Assembly: GCA_900323505.1 (NCBI GenBank)
Contig: OOIN01000001.1
Location: 1,426,001 to 1,490,000 of the forward strand
Direction: 5' to 3'
DNA: 64,000 bases
Source: Ustilago trichophora
Lineage: Eukaryota > Basidiomycota > Ustilaginomycetes > Ustilaginales > Ustilaginaceae
In this document: positions 11,801 to 20,257 of the stretch, piece after piece
How the letters are laid out: each line of letters starts with the position of its first letter
Numbering within the stretch: position 1 is the stretch's first letter
Made by a program: the position numbers and the translations under genes
The notes under the pieces: model-generated
Told to the model about the DNA's origin: nothing
The model's database searches: none
The model's input: the letters and a program-made list of their open reading frames with translations, nothing else

Positions 11801-13577
11801 CAGCAGTGGCACCTTCGAAGGAAACTGGATCGAGGCGCTCCAAAATGGCTTCCATCTCTTGCTTTGCCTGCCCCAAATCGCCAATGTTGACGTCGCACCA
11901 TGCAATCTCGATCCATGCTTCCTGATCGGGATCCTGGCTGAGCGACAGGAGACGTTCGATGCGATTCTTGTAGTCTTCAGCATCAAGAGAAGCGACGATG
12001 CTGCGAACTTGGTCGAAGATGGCGCGTGCAGATTGCCAACGAGAAGCGTTTTGTTCGATGTAAGCGTTGGCCAGCAGCACATCGATGTCGGACGGATCAG
12101 CTTGAAGGGCACTGTCGACCAGGCGAGAGGCACGAGCGTGATGCTGAGGTGGATGCAGATGTGTCAAGGCCGACAGGAGAGTTTTGGAAATGCCGACTTT
12201 GGACTGTTGGAGATCGACAGCGCTATCGGACTCGATGCGACTGACAACATGGAGTGCAGAGCTTGCCACCTCGGATGCTGATTGGAAGTCGCGATCGAGT
12301 AGATAGAATGTAGCAGCGATGCGGTGGGCAAGAACCGAGTCAGGGCACTCCTCGAGACCGTCGATCGCCAAATTGAGAAGGTCGTCCTGCGTCTTTGGCT
12401 GCTCGATTTCGACATCACTTCGCTTCTCCTCCTCCTTGATCTCGCGAAGATACTGTTCGTCGTTGATGAGCAGCAGATACGATCGGAAGGCTTTGGTACG
12501 GCCTGATCGTGGAAAGAGAGTGATGAACTTGCGAATCTGTTCCAAACGCAAATCGACAAGCGATCGGACGGGCCGCCATTCGAGATCGATCTCCCACGCC
12601 AATTCGTCAGGCAATCCGATGATAACCATACCCGAAGCGAGTTTGAGGATCTCGTCTCTGAGACTGCGCTTCGACTCGTCTTGCTCCTGCTCAGCCATTT
12701 CTTGCTTCTGCTGCTGTTGGCGGTCCACCGCTGCCGTTCCCGTCGGTGCTGCACCTCTCGTAAGCTGCTTTGGAGGGTACGAAGTCAGCGTGCCAATCCG
12801 CTGTCGTAGTAGCTTAGCTTCGACCTCTGTGCGAAGCTCATCTTCCGCTTTGGGATGCGACAGCACCTGTTCGTACAGAGTGGGGAGTCGCGATGCAGAG
12901 TACACCTCGAGACGCACTTCGTTGGTCAAAGCTTCCTTGCCCTTGTTGGCTCCATCGAGGCGCATTCTGCGCTTGTCGGCTTCCTTCTGTATTGTGTCGG
13001 CTTCCCATTTTTCTGACAAGTCGATCATCTCGAGCAGTGTATCCAGGCTCTTGACGTGGATGGCCATCTGCGTATCGAATGTCGTCGTCTTTTCCGGTTG
13101 TGTTTGGTCCGGCACTTCTAGTGCAGACAGGCAGGCGTAGTACTTGGAGTCGGGGAGGAGCAGCTCAAGCGTGTCGATGACTCTCTTCCTTCCACCTTCC
13201 TCACGCTCTAATGTCAGCAACCGCTGGAAGGTCTCGGCGCACTTGGTAGCGTCGCCAGCATCATTGTACAGGTCCAACAGCTTGTATAGCACGTCTCGAA
13301 GCTTGTCCCAGCTCTTCCTCTGATCGTAGAACTTTTGCAATCCTTGCCAAGCCAGCATCTGTGTTGGGTGATCCCGTGTAGCTTTGGTGTAGGCTGCTTC
13401 GGACTCGTCGAACTTTTCCTGGTTCAGCAGCGCAAGACCGAGAAAGACGTTAGCGTTGTAGTTATCGCTTTCCGACTCGAGCACGCTGCCTGCGGCTTCC
13501 GCGGCGGCCGGCCAATCCTTTTTGGCCAACGCATCGCGCGACTGCTTCAGCTTCTGCTTTGCGTAGGCTGATGACAT
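8865..13577 (-). CDS. SKI3: Superkiller protein 3 (Ski3/TTC37), TPR scaffold of the Ski complex
   Basis: A 1570-residue protein built largely of tetratricopeptide repeats. By family it is the scaffold of the cytoplasmic Ski2-Ski3-Ski8 complex, which feeds mRNA into the 3'-5' exosome. The N-terminus (KQSRDALAKKDWPAAAEAA, then NANVFLGLALLNQEKFDESE and the Trp-rich segment LAWQGLQKFYDQRKSWDKL) is typical of Ski3. TPR-like units recur through residues 440-1300, for example AWAWKAIGNVEIAKRRFEDA, ISWQRLGQAYALAGRHVAAL and GWTNLGLLYLHHGDVELANE. Its length slightly exceeds that of yeast Ski3 (about 1430). The single exon starts at an ATG at 13577. It converges on the Zn2Cys6 gene (stops 219 bases apart) and diverges from MET8. 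Confidence 0.92.
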   Translation of the reverse strand: MSSAYAKQKLKQSRDALAKKDWPAAAEAAGSVLESESDNYNANVFLGLALLNQEKFDESEAAYTKATRDHPTQMLAWQGLQKFYDQRKSWDKLRDVLYKLLDLYNDAGDATKCAETFQRLLTLEREEGGRKRVIDTLELLLPDSKYYACLSALEVPDQTQPEKTTTFDTQMAIHVKSLDTLLEMIDLSEKWEADTIQKEADKRRMRLDGANKGKEALTNEVRLEVYSASRLPTLYEQVLSHPKAEDELRTEVEAKLLRQRIGTLTSYPPKQLTRGAAPTGTAAVDRQQQQKQEMAEQEQDESKRSLRDEILKLASGMVIIGLPDELAWEIDLEWRPVRSLVDLRLEQIRKFITLFPRSGRTKAFRSYLLLINDEQYLREIKEEEKRSDVEIEQPKTQDDLLNLAIDGLEECPDSVLAHRIAATFYLLDRDFQSASEVASSALHVVSRIESDSAVDLQQSKVGISKTLLSALTHLHPPQHHARASRLVDSALQADPSDIDVLLANAYIEQNASRWQSARAIFDQVRSIVASLDAEDYKNRIERLLSLSQDPDQEAWIEIAWCDVNIGDLGQAKQEMEAILERLDPVSFEGATAELRAKLWWRLGRCLWLMGGEYRTDPAHAFTAFITALKRNPAFAPAYTSLGFYYEDVLSPPDLVRSSKCFQKAFELDAREDEAARRLAVGFAEEQEWDLVEVVARRTIEGEGGAEAIGGGTAAAVQASRRHLSRNAWAWKAIGNVEIAKRRFEDAILAFQIALRAEPDDQISWQRLGQAYALAGRHVAALKCFAKCLELVEAAANPEDDGWQARYSIGDVHLELGNFSTAIDTFSDILFKHPDELGVRVALSNAFLLSSRQELATGYVERAEISAISAIREAAHALLTHDRHLRSAWKIVADAVFHLSKFGNLQQADSLLSKDNDGELNLLLKLAKELETDAKLPSISVVTHEKLRLTDGLEASPFRLLQISVYLYKLRVVLNASDDKVAGSAWADLATALYCASRALLLPSSQPFLSPSDSTPIIEFAEASSAQARLQAIGSIKEALRHEPGQEAYWLLLGNLTFHSSVKLAQHCFVRAIENAPKSPIGWTNLGLLYLHHGDVELANESLIKAQTVDPDYGAAWVGQALIAKHFGDHRASRVLFEHAVSLTEGSVQEADYGLGQAVFDSFQRKDEASVTEATLSSASFALSAYIANSPNDVDALHLSALISERLGQMDLAIDRITKAATLLEERYEATESADVARQYAVAESNLGRIRLAAGDHDGAAVAFEAAIGLLDGEEEEDVSSNVADPIDGHMQPSLILAAKIQSQLGLALSRYFTGSHSDAVNTIREAITNAKEKDAPAAELDITLQLAKLLWATNGKPGVEEVKEHLFSNIETSEGEPVHVPSILALAVLGLASGDEDLLDAATSELETCLDTTPSQIDEVVRVLVAIKTLSNGQTGSAEGLTLIHEVIQTTLKRKDKDMRSLFSLHMTYLGHALHILSSGSSTTTTAESDQILTEDQTSQLMAYADLTQDMFVSYAPVFGEIEKQRSKLRLVLSRLADKLGQQFGSRIAKGGYATAGALAVLDSPWTAAA

Positions 13578-13987
13578 GGCTGCCCGACCTTAGAGTAATT
13601 GACCGGCTGCTTCCGATGGTCGAGTTGCTTCCGTGTATGTGGTGTGATGAAGCAGCACAAGGTTTCCAGAGATGCAAGCCCGCCGTATGATGTATGATGA
13701 GGTGTGATGATGGATCGTGCCCAAACGCAGTCCCAAAGAGGTCATGGAAATCGTGATTTCTTCTTGAAAAGCGCACCAACTCCTCCACTTCTCGCTCTGT
13801 CACGCCAACGCTTTTGTCACCGTGTAGACCCTATCTTCCTCAACCTGTCTCTGCATCCTTCTGCAGCTAAAGAATCTCGAGAGCGTTGATCGCACAAGGT
13901 CGATATTCCCTGCAGGGGGACAGTATGCTTCGTAGCAAGTAAAAGAGCTCAGAGAGTCGAGGTGAGGAGCGTGTACCCAAGGTGGAA

Positions 13988-13999
13988 TCACGTGACGTG
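13988..13999 (+). promoter_or_regulatory. TCACGTGACGTG element (Cbf1-like E-box overlapping a CRE-like half-site)
   Basis: TCACGTGA is the yeast Cbf1 (CDEI) core, and Cbf1-Met4 controls sulfur-assimilation genes. The element sits 170-180 bases upstream of a siroheme synthase gene, which belongs to that pathway. The overlapping TGACGTG also resembles a bZIP/CRE half-site. The complement contains an 11-mer identical to one in the RRP42 promoter (18952-18962). Confidence 0.45.
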
Positions 14000-14011
14000 T
14001 ACGGCAACAGC

Positions 14012-14019
14012 TTTATAAG
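14012..14019 (+). promoter_or_regulatory. Possible TATA box of MET8
   Basis: TTTATAAG about 150 bases upstream of the MET8 ATG and just downstream of the E-box element. Confidence 0.35.
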
Positions 14020-14167
14020 CCGCTTTACATGCCGTTTCGTATTTTAGCCAGGTGGACTCTTCCAGATAAGGTGGTCGGCATCTATTCCCACCTTCCCATC
14101 TTCCCTGCTCTGCTCTCACATACCTTCACGCTCTCAGCAGCACATCGCAAAGCCACGCATCACAGCC

Positions 14168-15196
14168 ATGGCTTCACGCAACCCGTCCAAGGAGCCCGTC
14201 AAGGATGAGGCTGACCGATATCCACGCATCTGCCCCGGCGGCGGTCTTTTGATAGCATGGCAGCTCAAGGGCAAGAAGGTCCTCATTGTTGGAGGTGGTC
14301 CCGTAGCAGCAGGTGAATAGAGTAGCAACACCTTCGCAATTGTACAGAAGCACGAACAGGTCTGACCAGCGGATATTTCTCCTTTCCTTTCTTCCAATCT
14401 GACTCGAACCCGCACAGGCCGACTCGTCAATGTCCTCGACGCAGATGCAGTACTCGACGTCATGTGTCCCTCTTCCGGCCTTTGCGCTGAGATGCGCTAT
14501 CGGATTTACACCGAAGAAGTCGTTTCCAACTACATAGATGCTACATACGACGAGGCTCACCCCGAGATCCTCGACCAATACGATATGGTCCTTACCGCCA
14601 TCGACGACATTGAACTCTCCAAGAAAATTTGTTACGAATGCCGTTCCCGCCGCATACCCGTCAACGTAGCCGACGTTCCCCCCGAGTGCGACTTCTACTT
14701 TGGCTCACTCATCCGCAACGGTCCTCTCCAAGTCATGGTCTCAACTGGCGGCCAAGGTCCCAAGATCGCCTCTCAGACGAGACAGAAGATCCAAGCTGCC
14801 ATCCCAAAGAATGTCGGCCAGGCCATTTCCAATGTGGGCAAGCTGAGAGCGATGCTAAGGAAGCGAGCACCAAGTGCAGAGATCGGAGCAAGAAGAATGC
14901 GATGGATGATCGAGGTTTGCGAGAAATGGAACTTGGACGAGATTTGCACCATGACAGAGACGGACATGAAGAAGATCCTCGACGGTTGGGAGACGGGTTA
15001 TGTGCCAACCTACAAAGAAGTCAAGGGTGGGTGCCCCTTCTTGCCCTCGGATATCAGGATGAAGAAGGCCCTCTTTGGAACATGTCCTGTTGTTGGCTAC
15101 CCAAGTCCGTACTTGACTGGATTTGCGGGGCTGTTGTTGGGTGCAGCAGTGTCGTCGGCTGTTTTCCTGGGTCGAGGTCTTTACCGTTCATCATAG
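14168..15196 (+). CDS. MET8: Siroheme synthase (precorrin-2 dehydrogenase/ferrochelatase) with C-terminal membrane tail
   Basis: By family it oxidises precorrin-2 to sirohydrochlorin with NAD+ and inserts iron, giving siroheme for sulfite and nitrite reductases. Two exons are 14168-14312 and 14418-15196; the intron (105 nt, GTGAAT..CACAG) restores the frame across the dinucleotide-binding loop VGGGPVAAGR (about residues 41-50). Further family features are a PVNVADVPPECDFYFGSLI segment, the region that in yeast Met8 carries the catalytic Asp, and VSTGGQGPKIASQTR. The product is 307 residues; yeast Met8 has 274. The excess is a basic/Gly C-terminus with an apparent transmembrane helix (LTGFAGLLLGAAVSSAVFL) ending LYRSS, which suggests a tail-anchored enzyme. 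The upstream TCACGTG element fits sulfur-pathway control. Confidence 0.9.
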
Positions 15197-15399
15197 CCGC
15201 TTTGTATCATGCTCTCCTGTCACCTCTCTTGTATCAATGTCAAAGTATTGTCGCACATCGCACAGTCATCTCGTATAGTCAAACACAGTCTCTGGCTGCT
15301 GTTTTCGGACTAGATACAAGCCTGAATGATGGCCGGTCCAATGGTTCGAAAATTGAAAGTAAACTTGAGAGGCAAGAAAAGCATACTATACAGTCCGAC

Positions 15400-18300
15400 C
15401 TATTCGTCATCCTCGTCCTCTTCATCGTCTTGCTCCTCATCCTCCTCCTCGTCTTCCTCATCATCGCTGTCTCCGCGGCGCTTCCGGTCCTTCTTGCTGG
15501 CAGCAGCCTCGGAGGATCGAGCTGAAGCCGCGCTCTTGGACGTCGACTTGCGGCCAGTCTTGCTCGATGCCTTGAACGGCTTGTACGCCTCAATGACATC
15601 TTCTGGGTTGATGTGAATGGCTTCAAAGAAGGCTTTGAGATCGTCAAACTTGGCAGAGGAGTCCAAATCGAGTCCTTCCAGACCTGCTTCCACTTGCTCA
15701 GTGAAGGCTTTGGCGAAAGCCGTCTCGAAGCGGCCGAGCGCATTCTTGGAGACGGTGTCCTCGATCGGATTGAGCTCCTTGAGACCTGTGAGCAAGATCA
15801 GAACCTCTTGCACCTTGACATCGTCGATCTCTTCGGGGAGGAAGACCTTGCCGAGCAACTGGCACATGACCTTGCGCTGGTCCTTGTGATCGAGTGTATA
15901 CATGGCCTTGATCAGCTCGATGGCCACATCCACATGAACAGTTTCGTCACGCACCGTGCCGGGCCTCATCATGACCTTGTCCGGATCAGTCCAGTCCAGG
16001 AGCTGTAGACCGACCTGTGCAGGCGTGACCATCTCCTGGTCCTCATCCTTCTCCTCGTACACCTCTGTGAGCACCTGCAGCACCGAGACAAATACGCGCT
16101 GAAGGCGTCGCTGATTCCAGCTCGAAGAGCCACAGTATACGGGCAAGAAGTACGAGAGACACTGTCGAAGCTCCTGGTTCTCTACGGTCTCTGGAGACAT
16201 GTAAATGAGCACGAGACTTTTGAGTGCCTCGTCATCATCGACCATGCCGGTAAGCATGAGCTTGGCCATGCCCTCACAGGCAATGCTCTGGATGGTGGGA
16301 TCGTCGTCCTCGAGCAAGCTGAGCAGATACGAGATGATCTGGCGTTTGGCCATCTCCTCTCCAGCGGGGTTTCGCGAGCAGAGGTATGGGATACCGTGGT
16401 TGATGAGCAAGTCAAAGACAGCCTGCACGGCACGCAACTTGATCTGCCCATCAGCGCGCTGGACCTGGTCGATGAAAAGAGGGAAGGAGTCGAGCGCCAA
16501 CTTGCGATCAAGCAGACAGCAGAGAGCGAGGCACATCAATCCGAGCTCCCTGACCGGAGCGTCCTTGGATCGAACTGCAGGTGCGATGAGTTGCGGGATC
16601 AGACCGTGGAAAGCCGTGTTCTCCTGAAGGGCCCCTACGACCCGCTCCAGCATGGCTCGAACAATGGTGAGGCGTCGGTGCTCGATGGCAAGGGCGTCTT
16701 GCGATGGCGAGGATACTTCCTTGTTCTTGATCGATTTGCGAGGTTTCTTGCGAGCGAGGGGAGTGCCTTCGACGCTCATGGTATCGTCGGCCTCGTCATC
16801 GTCGTATCCGAGCGTCTCGTCTTCATCCTCTCCGCCGAGCACCTGCACGATTTCGACAATCATACGCATAAAGTCTCGTTGACCGTTGGAGAGCTTGAGT
16901 AGCACATCAAGGCAGGTAGGCACAAGGTCCTCAGGAAGCTCGACGTCCGAAATCATGTCACGCACGAGACCAAACATCTTGCGTCGACCGATCTCGTCAC
17001 CGTAGTCGGACGCAAGAGCGATTCCGAGCAGCTGAGAAACGACAAAGGTCTTGTTGCGGATGGTGAAGAGCGCGATCTCGGCCTCGTCCTCGGGAACAAG
17101 AACACTGTTGGCCACGACGTTGTACTGTTCGATGAGCTGGACGAGCTCGCCATACTCCTTCTGAATGCGGAAGGCCAGGGCGGTTACCATGGGCAAACAT
17201 TCTTCGAGACGACGGTCGTTCTTGGTGCGCTTAAAGTAGTCGACAAAGACGCGGACCAAGAATGCGGTGGAGGGAGACAGATTGGCCCAAAACTCGTCTG
17301 CATCGAAAGAGACCTGAGATACGATGGCAGGACGGCTCTCAAAGATGCTGAGGAGGGCCGCCTCAATGTGCTTTGAAGCGACGACATCGAATTGGTTGAG
17401 GAAGACGACGAGATCAGAGCCGCAGGCGTCGAACCAGGCTGTGATGATCTTTTGTGCGGCGCGCTTGACGCTAGGCTCTCGCTCGCCCATACCGATACGA
17501 ATCACCTCACCTGCTGCATCAATATCGAGGCCAAGACGAGAAGGACCCGCCTGGGAGGAGGCCGAACCCTCAAGACCCGCACTTTGCGTCTTGAGAAGCA
17601 TCGAGAGACTTCCTAGGAAGACGCAGCGACGGTTGATGGGATCGACGTCCCGCAGACGTTCCAGGAGCAGCGGAATGTTCTCCTTGTTGGGGTTGAGGTT
17701 GAAGAGTGCTGCTCTGCGGACCTCGGCGCTGGGGTCGAATCGAAGCGTCTCGATGAGAGCTTGTTTGATGTCTTGCGAGTCTTCATCCTCGTCATCGTCG
17801 GCCGTCTGTAGTTTGGTGAGGGCAATGACGGCTTGGACACGGACAGGGGACTCCTTGTCCTTGGCACGGTTGAGGAGGAAGGACTTGAGTGTCTGGAAGA
17901 GCTTCTCGTCGACAGCTTCGAGGCCGTTGATGAGGAGAGCGATGCAGCCGCAGCAGCGCAGTCTGACGTTCTTGTTCTTGGAGACGGACCCCTTGAGAAG
18001 GTGCTTGAGGAGAAGCGAAGTGAATCGGGTGGCAGTGGTATCCTCCTCCTCCTCATCGTCATCTTCCTCATCCTCAGCCTCGCCGGCAGCCTTTTTAGCC
18101 GCAGCCTTTTCAGCCCGGGCCTGCAGACGGAATTGCTCCTGTGCGTAGGTGACGTAGCCAGCGACAAACTTGCAGATTCGGTCTGCGTTGGGGACACCCT
18201 TTTTGATAGGCAAGACACGGTCGACGCAGCCGACAAAGACTTCGTTGAATGCCTTTTCGCCGATGGGCCTTACACGACCATCCGATGCAGGCTCGATGAT

Positions 18301-18504
18301 GGTAGAGACTTTGAGATGGATGCGGTGCAGTGAAACGATATTCTTTCGGTGGTTGGCGAGACTGTGCTGAGCTTGCTGAAAGATGGGCGGGATGGAGGCG
18401 TGCAAGGCGAGGAGCGCAGGGTCGGTAACCTCTCGGCGTGGTTTCTCGACTGCTTCACGAGAAGCACGGCCGCCCGATGACCTCGACGCAACGGCGACGG
18501 GCAT
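15400..18504 (-). CDS. YCG1: Condensin complex subunit 3 (Ycg1/CAP-G)
   Basis: A 1034-residue HEAT-repeat protein, almost the same length as yeast Ycg1. It is the kleisin-binding, DNA-contacting HEAT subunit of condensin, acting in mitotic chromosome compaction. Diagnostic N-terminal features are IPPIFQQAQHSLANHRKNIV, FVGCVDRVLPIKKGVPNADR and the HEAT core LLKGSVSKNKNVRLRCCGC, followed by KDKESPVRVQAVIALTKLQ and PSAEVRRAALFNL. A large C-terminal HEAT block follows at about residues 620-950. The C-terminus is a basic Ser-rich segment and then a long acidic tail (DSDDEEDEEEDEEQ...), as in other fungal condensin subunits. The single exon starts at an ATG at 18504 and diverges from RRP42. Confidence 0.9.
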   Translation of the reverse strand: MPVAVASRSSGGRASREAVEKPRREVTDPALLALHASIPPIFQQAQHSLANHRKNIVSLHRIHLKVSTIIEPASDGRVRPIGEKAFNEVFVGCVDRVLPIKKGVPNADRICKFVAGYVTYAQEQFRLQARAEKAAAKKAAGEAEDEEDDDEEEEDTTATRFTSLLLKHLLKGSVSKNKNVRLRCCGCIALLINGLEAVDEKLFQTLKSFLLNRAKDKESPVRVQAVIALTKLQTADDDEDEDSQDIKQALIETLRFDPSAEVRRAALFNLNPNKENIPLLLERLRDVDPINRRCVFLGSLSMLLKTQSAGLEGSASSQAGPSRLGLDIDAAGEVIRIGMGEREPSVKRAAQKIITAWFDACGSDLVVFLNQFDVVASKHIEAALLSIFESRPAIVSQVSFDADEFWANLSPSTAFLVRVFVDYFKRTKNDRRLEECLPMVTALAFRIQKEYGELVQLIEQYNVVANSVLVPEDEAEIALFTIRNKTFVVSQLLGIALASDYGDEIGRRKMFGLVRDMISDVELPEDLVPTCLDVLLKLSNGQRDFMRMIVEIVQVLGGEDEDETLGYDDDEADDTMSVEGTPLARKKPRKSIKNKEVSSPSQDALAIEHRRLTIVRAMLERVVGALQENTAFHGLIPQLIAPAVRSKDAPVRELGLMCLALCCLLDRKLALDSFPLFIDQVQRADGQIKLRAVQAVFDLLINHGIPYLCSRNPAGEEMAKRQIISYLLSLLEDDDPTIQSIACEGMAKLMLTGMVDDDEALKSLVLIYMSPETVENQELRQCLSYFLPVYCGSSSWNQRRLQRVFVSVLQVLTEVYEEKDEDQEMVTPAQVGLQLLDWTDPDKVMMRPGTVRDETVHVDVAIELIKAMYTLDHKDQRKVMCQLLGKVFLPEEIDDVKVQEVLILLTGLKELNPIEDTVSKNALGRFETAFAKAFTEQVEAGLEGLDLDSSAKFDDLKAFFEAIHINPEDVIEAYKPFKASSKTGRKSTSKSAASARSSEAAASKKDRKRRGDSDDEEDEEEDEEQDDEEDEDDE

Positions 18505-19114
18505 GTTGAGTGTGTATCGCTAGCTGCAGTGAGTTGCCAGTGAGTGGTCGAAGTGATGACGAGGTGGCAAGAACTGATGCCTATGTGACCGGGAAGAGTG
18601 AAGAGCTGGATGTCGACTCGCAGCACTCAGCTACGATATGGTGGTCGTGGTGTTGCAAGTAGACGAGATGGTAGTGATTGGCCAAAGATATCCTGCAGAT
18701 TGACCGAAGATGGCGCCCGCAGTGGTTACTGTAAACCCTGCGCAATCGAAGCTCAGAGCTCGGCGTGCCTTCTCTCCGCTCTTCGTCCGTACTTTTCAGT
18801 CAAATTTAGCGACGCGTCTTTGCTCTCTTCGGGATTTTTGGCATTGCAGAGCGCAGCGTTGGAATGCGTATTTTGAAGCAAACACCAACACAATTGGCTT
18901 GGGTGTGTGTTGGTCTTTGCGAAATTTGGCTGAGGCGTGTCGAAATCCAATCACGTCACGTGCCCCCTCCACTTGGCACGAATTCTAGGATTTTTTGCTC
19001 GAACAAAGCAAGTACATGCACCTCTTCACTTCTTCCTGCGGCACCCTTCCATCTTGACTTCCTTGGCATCATCAACCCAGTCTCGTCTTACATTGACTTC
19101 GCATTCAGCCCAAC
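18505..19114. promoter_or_regulatory. Divergent promoter region YCG1 / RRP42
   Basis: 610 bases between divergent start codons. It holds TCACGTCACGTG at 18951-18962, about 155 bases upstream of RRP42, and a TACTGTA heptamer at 18727-18733. I see no gene. Confidence 0.55.
18951..18962 (+). promoter_or_regulatory. TCACGTCACGTG element
   Basis: An E-box (CACGTG) overlapping a CRE-like TCACGTCA. The 11-mer CACGTCACGTG is identical to the complement of the element upstream of MET8 (13988-13999). The binding factor is inferred (Cbf1-like bHLH or CREB-like bZIP). Confidence 0.45.
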
Positions 19115-20257
19115 ATGGCGCCTCAAGTACTGTCACGGTCGCAGGGCGACTTCTTCCTCAGAGGGCTCACGTCGGATCCCCCGCAACGATCCGATGGACG
19201 ACATCTTTTGGCATTCCGTTCCCTCGATATCGACACTGGCGTTGCGGCACAAGCCAACGGCTCATCTCAGATCACTCTTGGCGGCACAGAAATCTTTTGT
19301 GGTATCAAGGCAGAGGTCAGAAGCTTTGGTGATGACAGCGATGATGAGGATGATGAAGCCGAATTTCAAACCCAAGACGAACAGGAGCTGGCCTCGGAAA
19401 GCAGAAAAACGGGCAGGATCAAGTGCTCAGTCGACTACTCACAATCATTGGTCCATTCCTTTGATAGCAAGCTGCTGGACTCGTTATCTGTATCGCTCTC
19501 ATCCATGGTCAACTCGGCCTTCTCTCCGAGATCATGCCCCTTGCCACTGCACCAACTGCTCATCATTGCCAACGCTAAGCACTGGACCATATACATCGAC
19601 CTCCTAGTCAACTCGCTTTCGGGCGGAAATCTCTTCGACGCCGCATTCGCTGCCATCTTTGCTGCGTTTTACGACACGCGTGTACCGCAGACCCGCGGTG
19701 TTGCTTTCGAGGCGCCTGCTACACTCGATGAATCGGGCAACGCCGTCCAAGGCGCGTTTGCCAACGCGCAAGGTGATCTCGACCAGATGGGCATCAAGGG
19801 TCTGCTCAAGAAGAAGCCCAAGGTCGGCGGTGCTGGTCCAGCACGGAACGGATCTGGGCCAGCGTCTAAGGTGGTGGATTTTGAGCTGGAGCACAGCGGC
19901 GAGGATGGAGCAATATTGGAAGGGCGACAAGATCTTCCGCTCTGCATCACGGTCAACATCCTGCCGAACAGCTACTTGCTGGATGCAGATGTCGATGAGG
20001 AGGCTTGTGTCGGCTCGCGCGTTCAGGTGCTGGCAACACGATCTTCTAAGGTGCTCTCGGTCCGTACCGAAGGAACAGAAGAGATTTCTTTCAAGCGTGT
20101 CAGTGAAGCCATTCGCATCGGAAGCATCCAGGCTGCAAGGTTGGCGGATGCTCTCTTGAATCAACTATCGAGATCGAGTGGATTGGACGAGGAAGACGAC
20201 ACAGAGGATGCAACACCACAAGCTCCGGCTCAAGGCCCGATGGATGTTGACGCTTGA
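19115..20257 (+). CDS. RRP42: Exosome core subunit Rrp42 (EXOSC7), RNase PH fold
   Basis: A 380-residue RNase PH-domain protein of the hexameric exosome ring. By family it is non-catalytic, with activity supplied by Rrp44 and Rrp6. The N-terminus FFLRGLTSDPPQRSDGRHLL and the core LGGTEIFCGIKAEV are typical of Rrp42/EXOSC7, as are the WTIYIDLLVNSLSGGNLFDAA strand-helix and the C-terminal half beginning DLPLCITVNILPNSYLLDAD. It is longer than yeast Rrp42 (265). An acidic insertion at about residues 72-95 and a Gly/Lys insertion (LLKKKPKVGGAGPARNGSGP) split the RNase PH fold, with a further acidic C-terminus. One exon, ATG at 19115. Rrp42 is preferred over Rrp43/45/46 by the N-terminal pattern. 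Confidence 0.85.
   Translation: MAPQVLSRSQGDFFLRGLTSDPPQRSDGRHLLAFRSLDIDTGVAAQANGSSQITLGGTEIFCGIKAEVRSFGDDSDDEDDEAEFQTQDEQELASESRKTGRIKCSVDYSQSLVHSFDSKLLDSLSVSLSSMVNSAFSPRSCPLPLHQLLIIANAKHWTIYIDLLVNSLSGGNLFDAAFAAIFAAFYDTRVPQTRGVAFEAPATLDESGNAVQGAFANAQGDLDQMGIKGLLKKKPKVGGAGPARNGSGPASKVVDFELEHSGEDGAILEGRQDLPLCITVNILPNSYLLDADVDEEACVGSRVQVLATRSSKVLSVRTEGTEEISFKRVSEAIRIGSIQAARLADALLNQLSRSSGLDEEDDTEDATPQAPAQGPMDVDA

Larger units (their letters stand above)
13578..14167. promoter_or_regulatory. Divergent promoter region SKI3 / MET8
   Basis: These 590 bases separate two divergent start codons. They contain a TCACGTGACGTG element at 13988-13999 and a TTTATAAG box at 14012-14019, both nearer MET8. I see no gene here. 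Confidence 0.6.
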
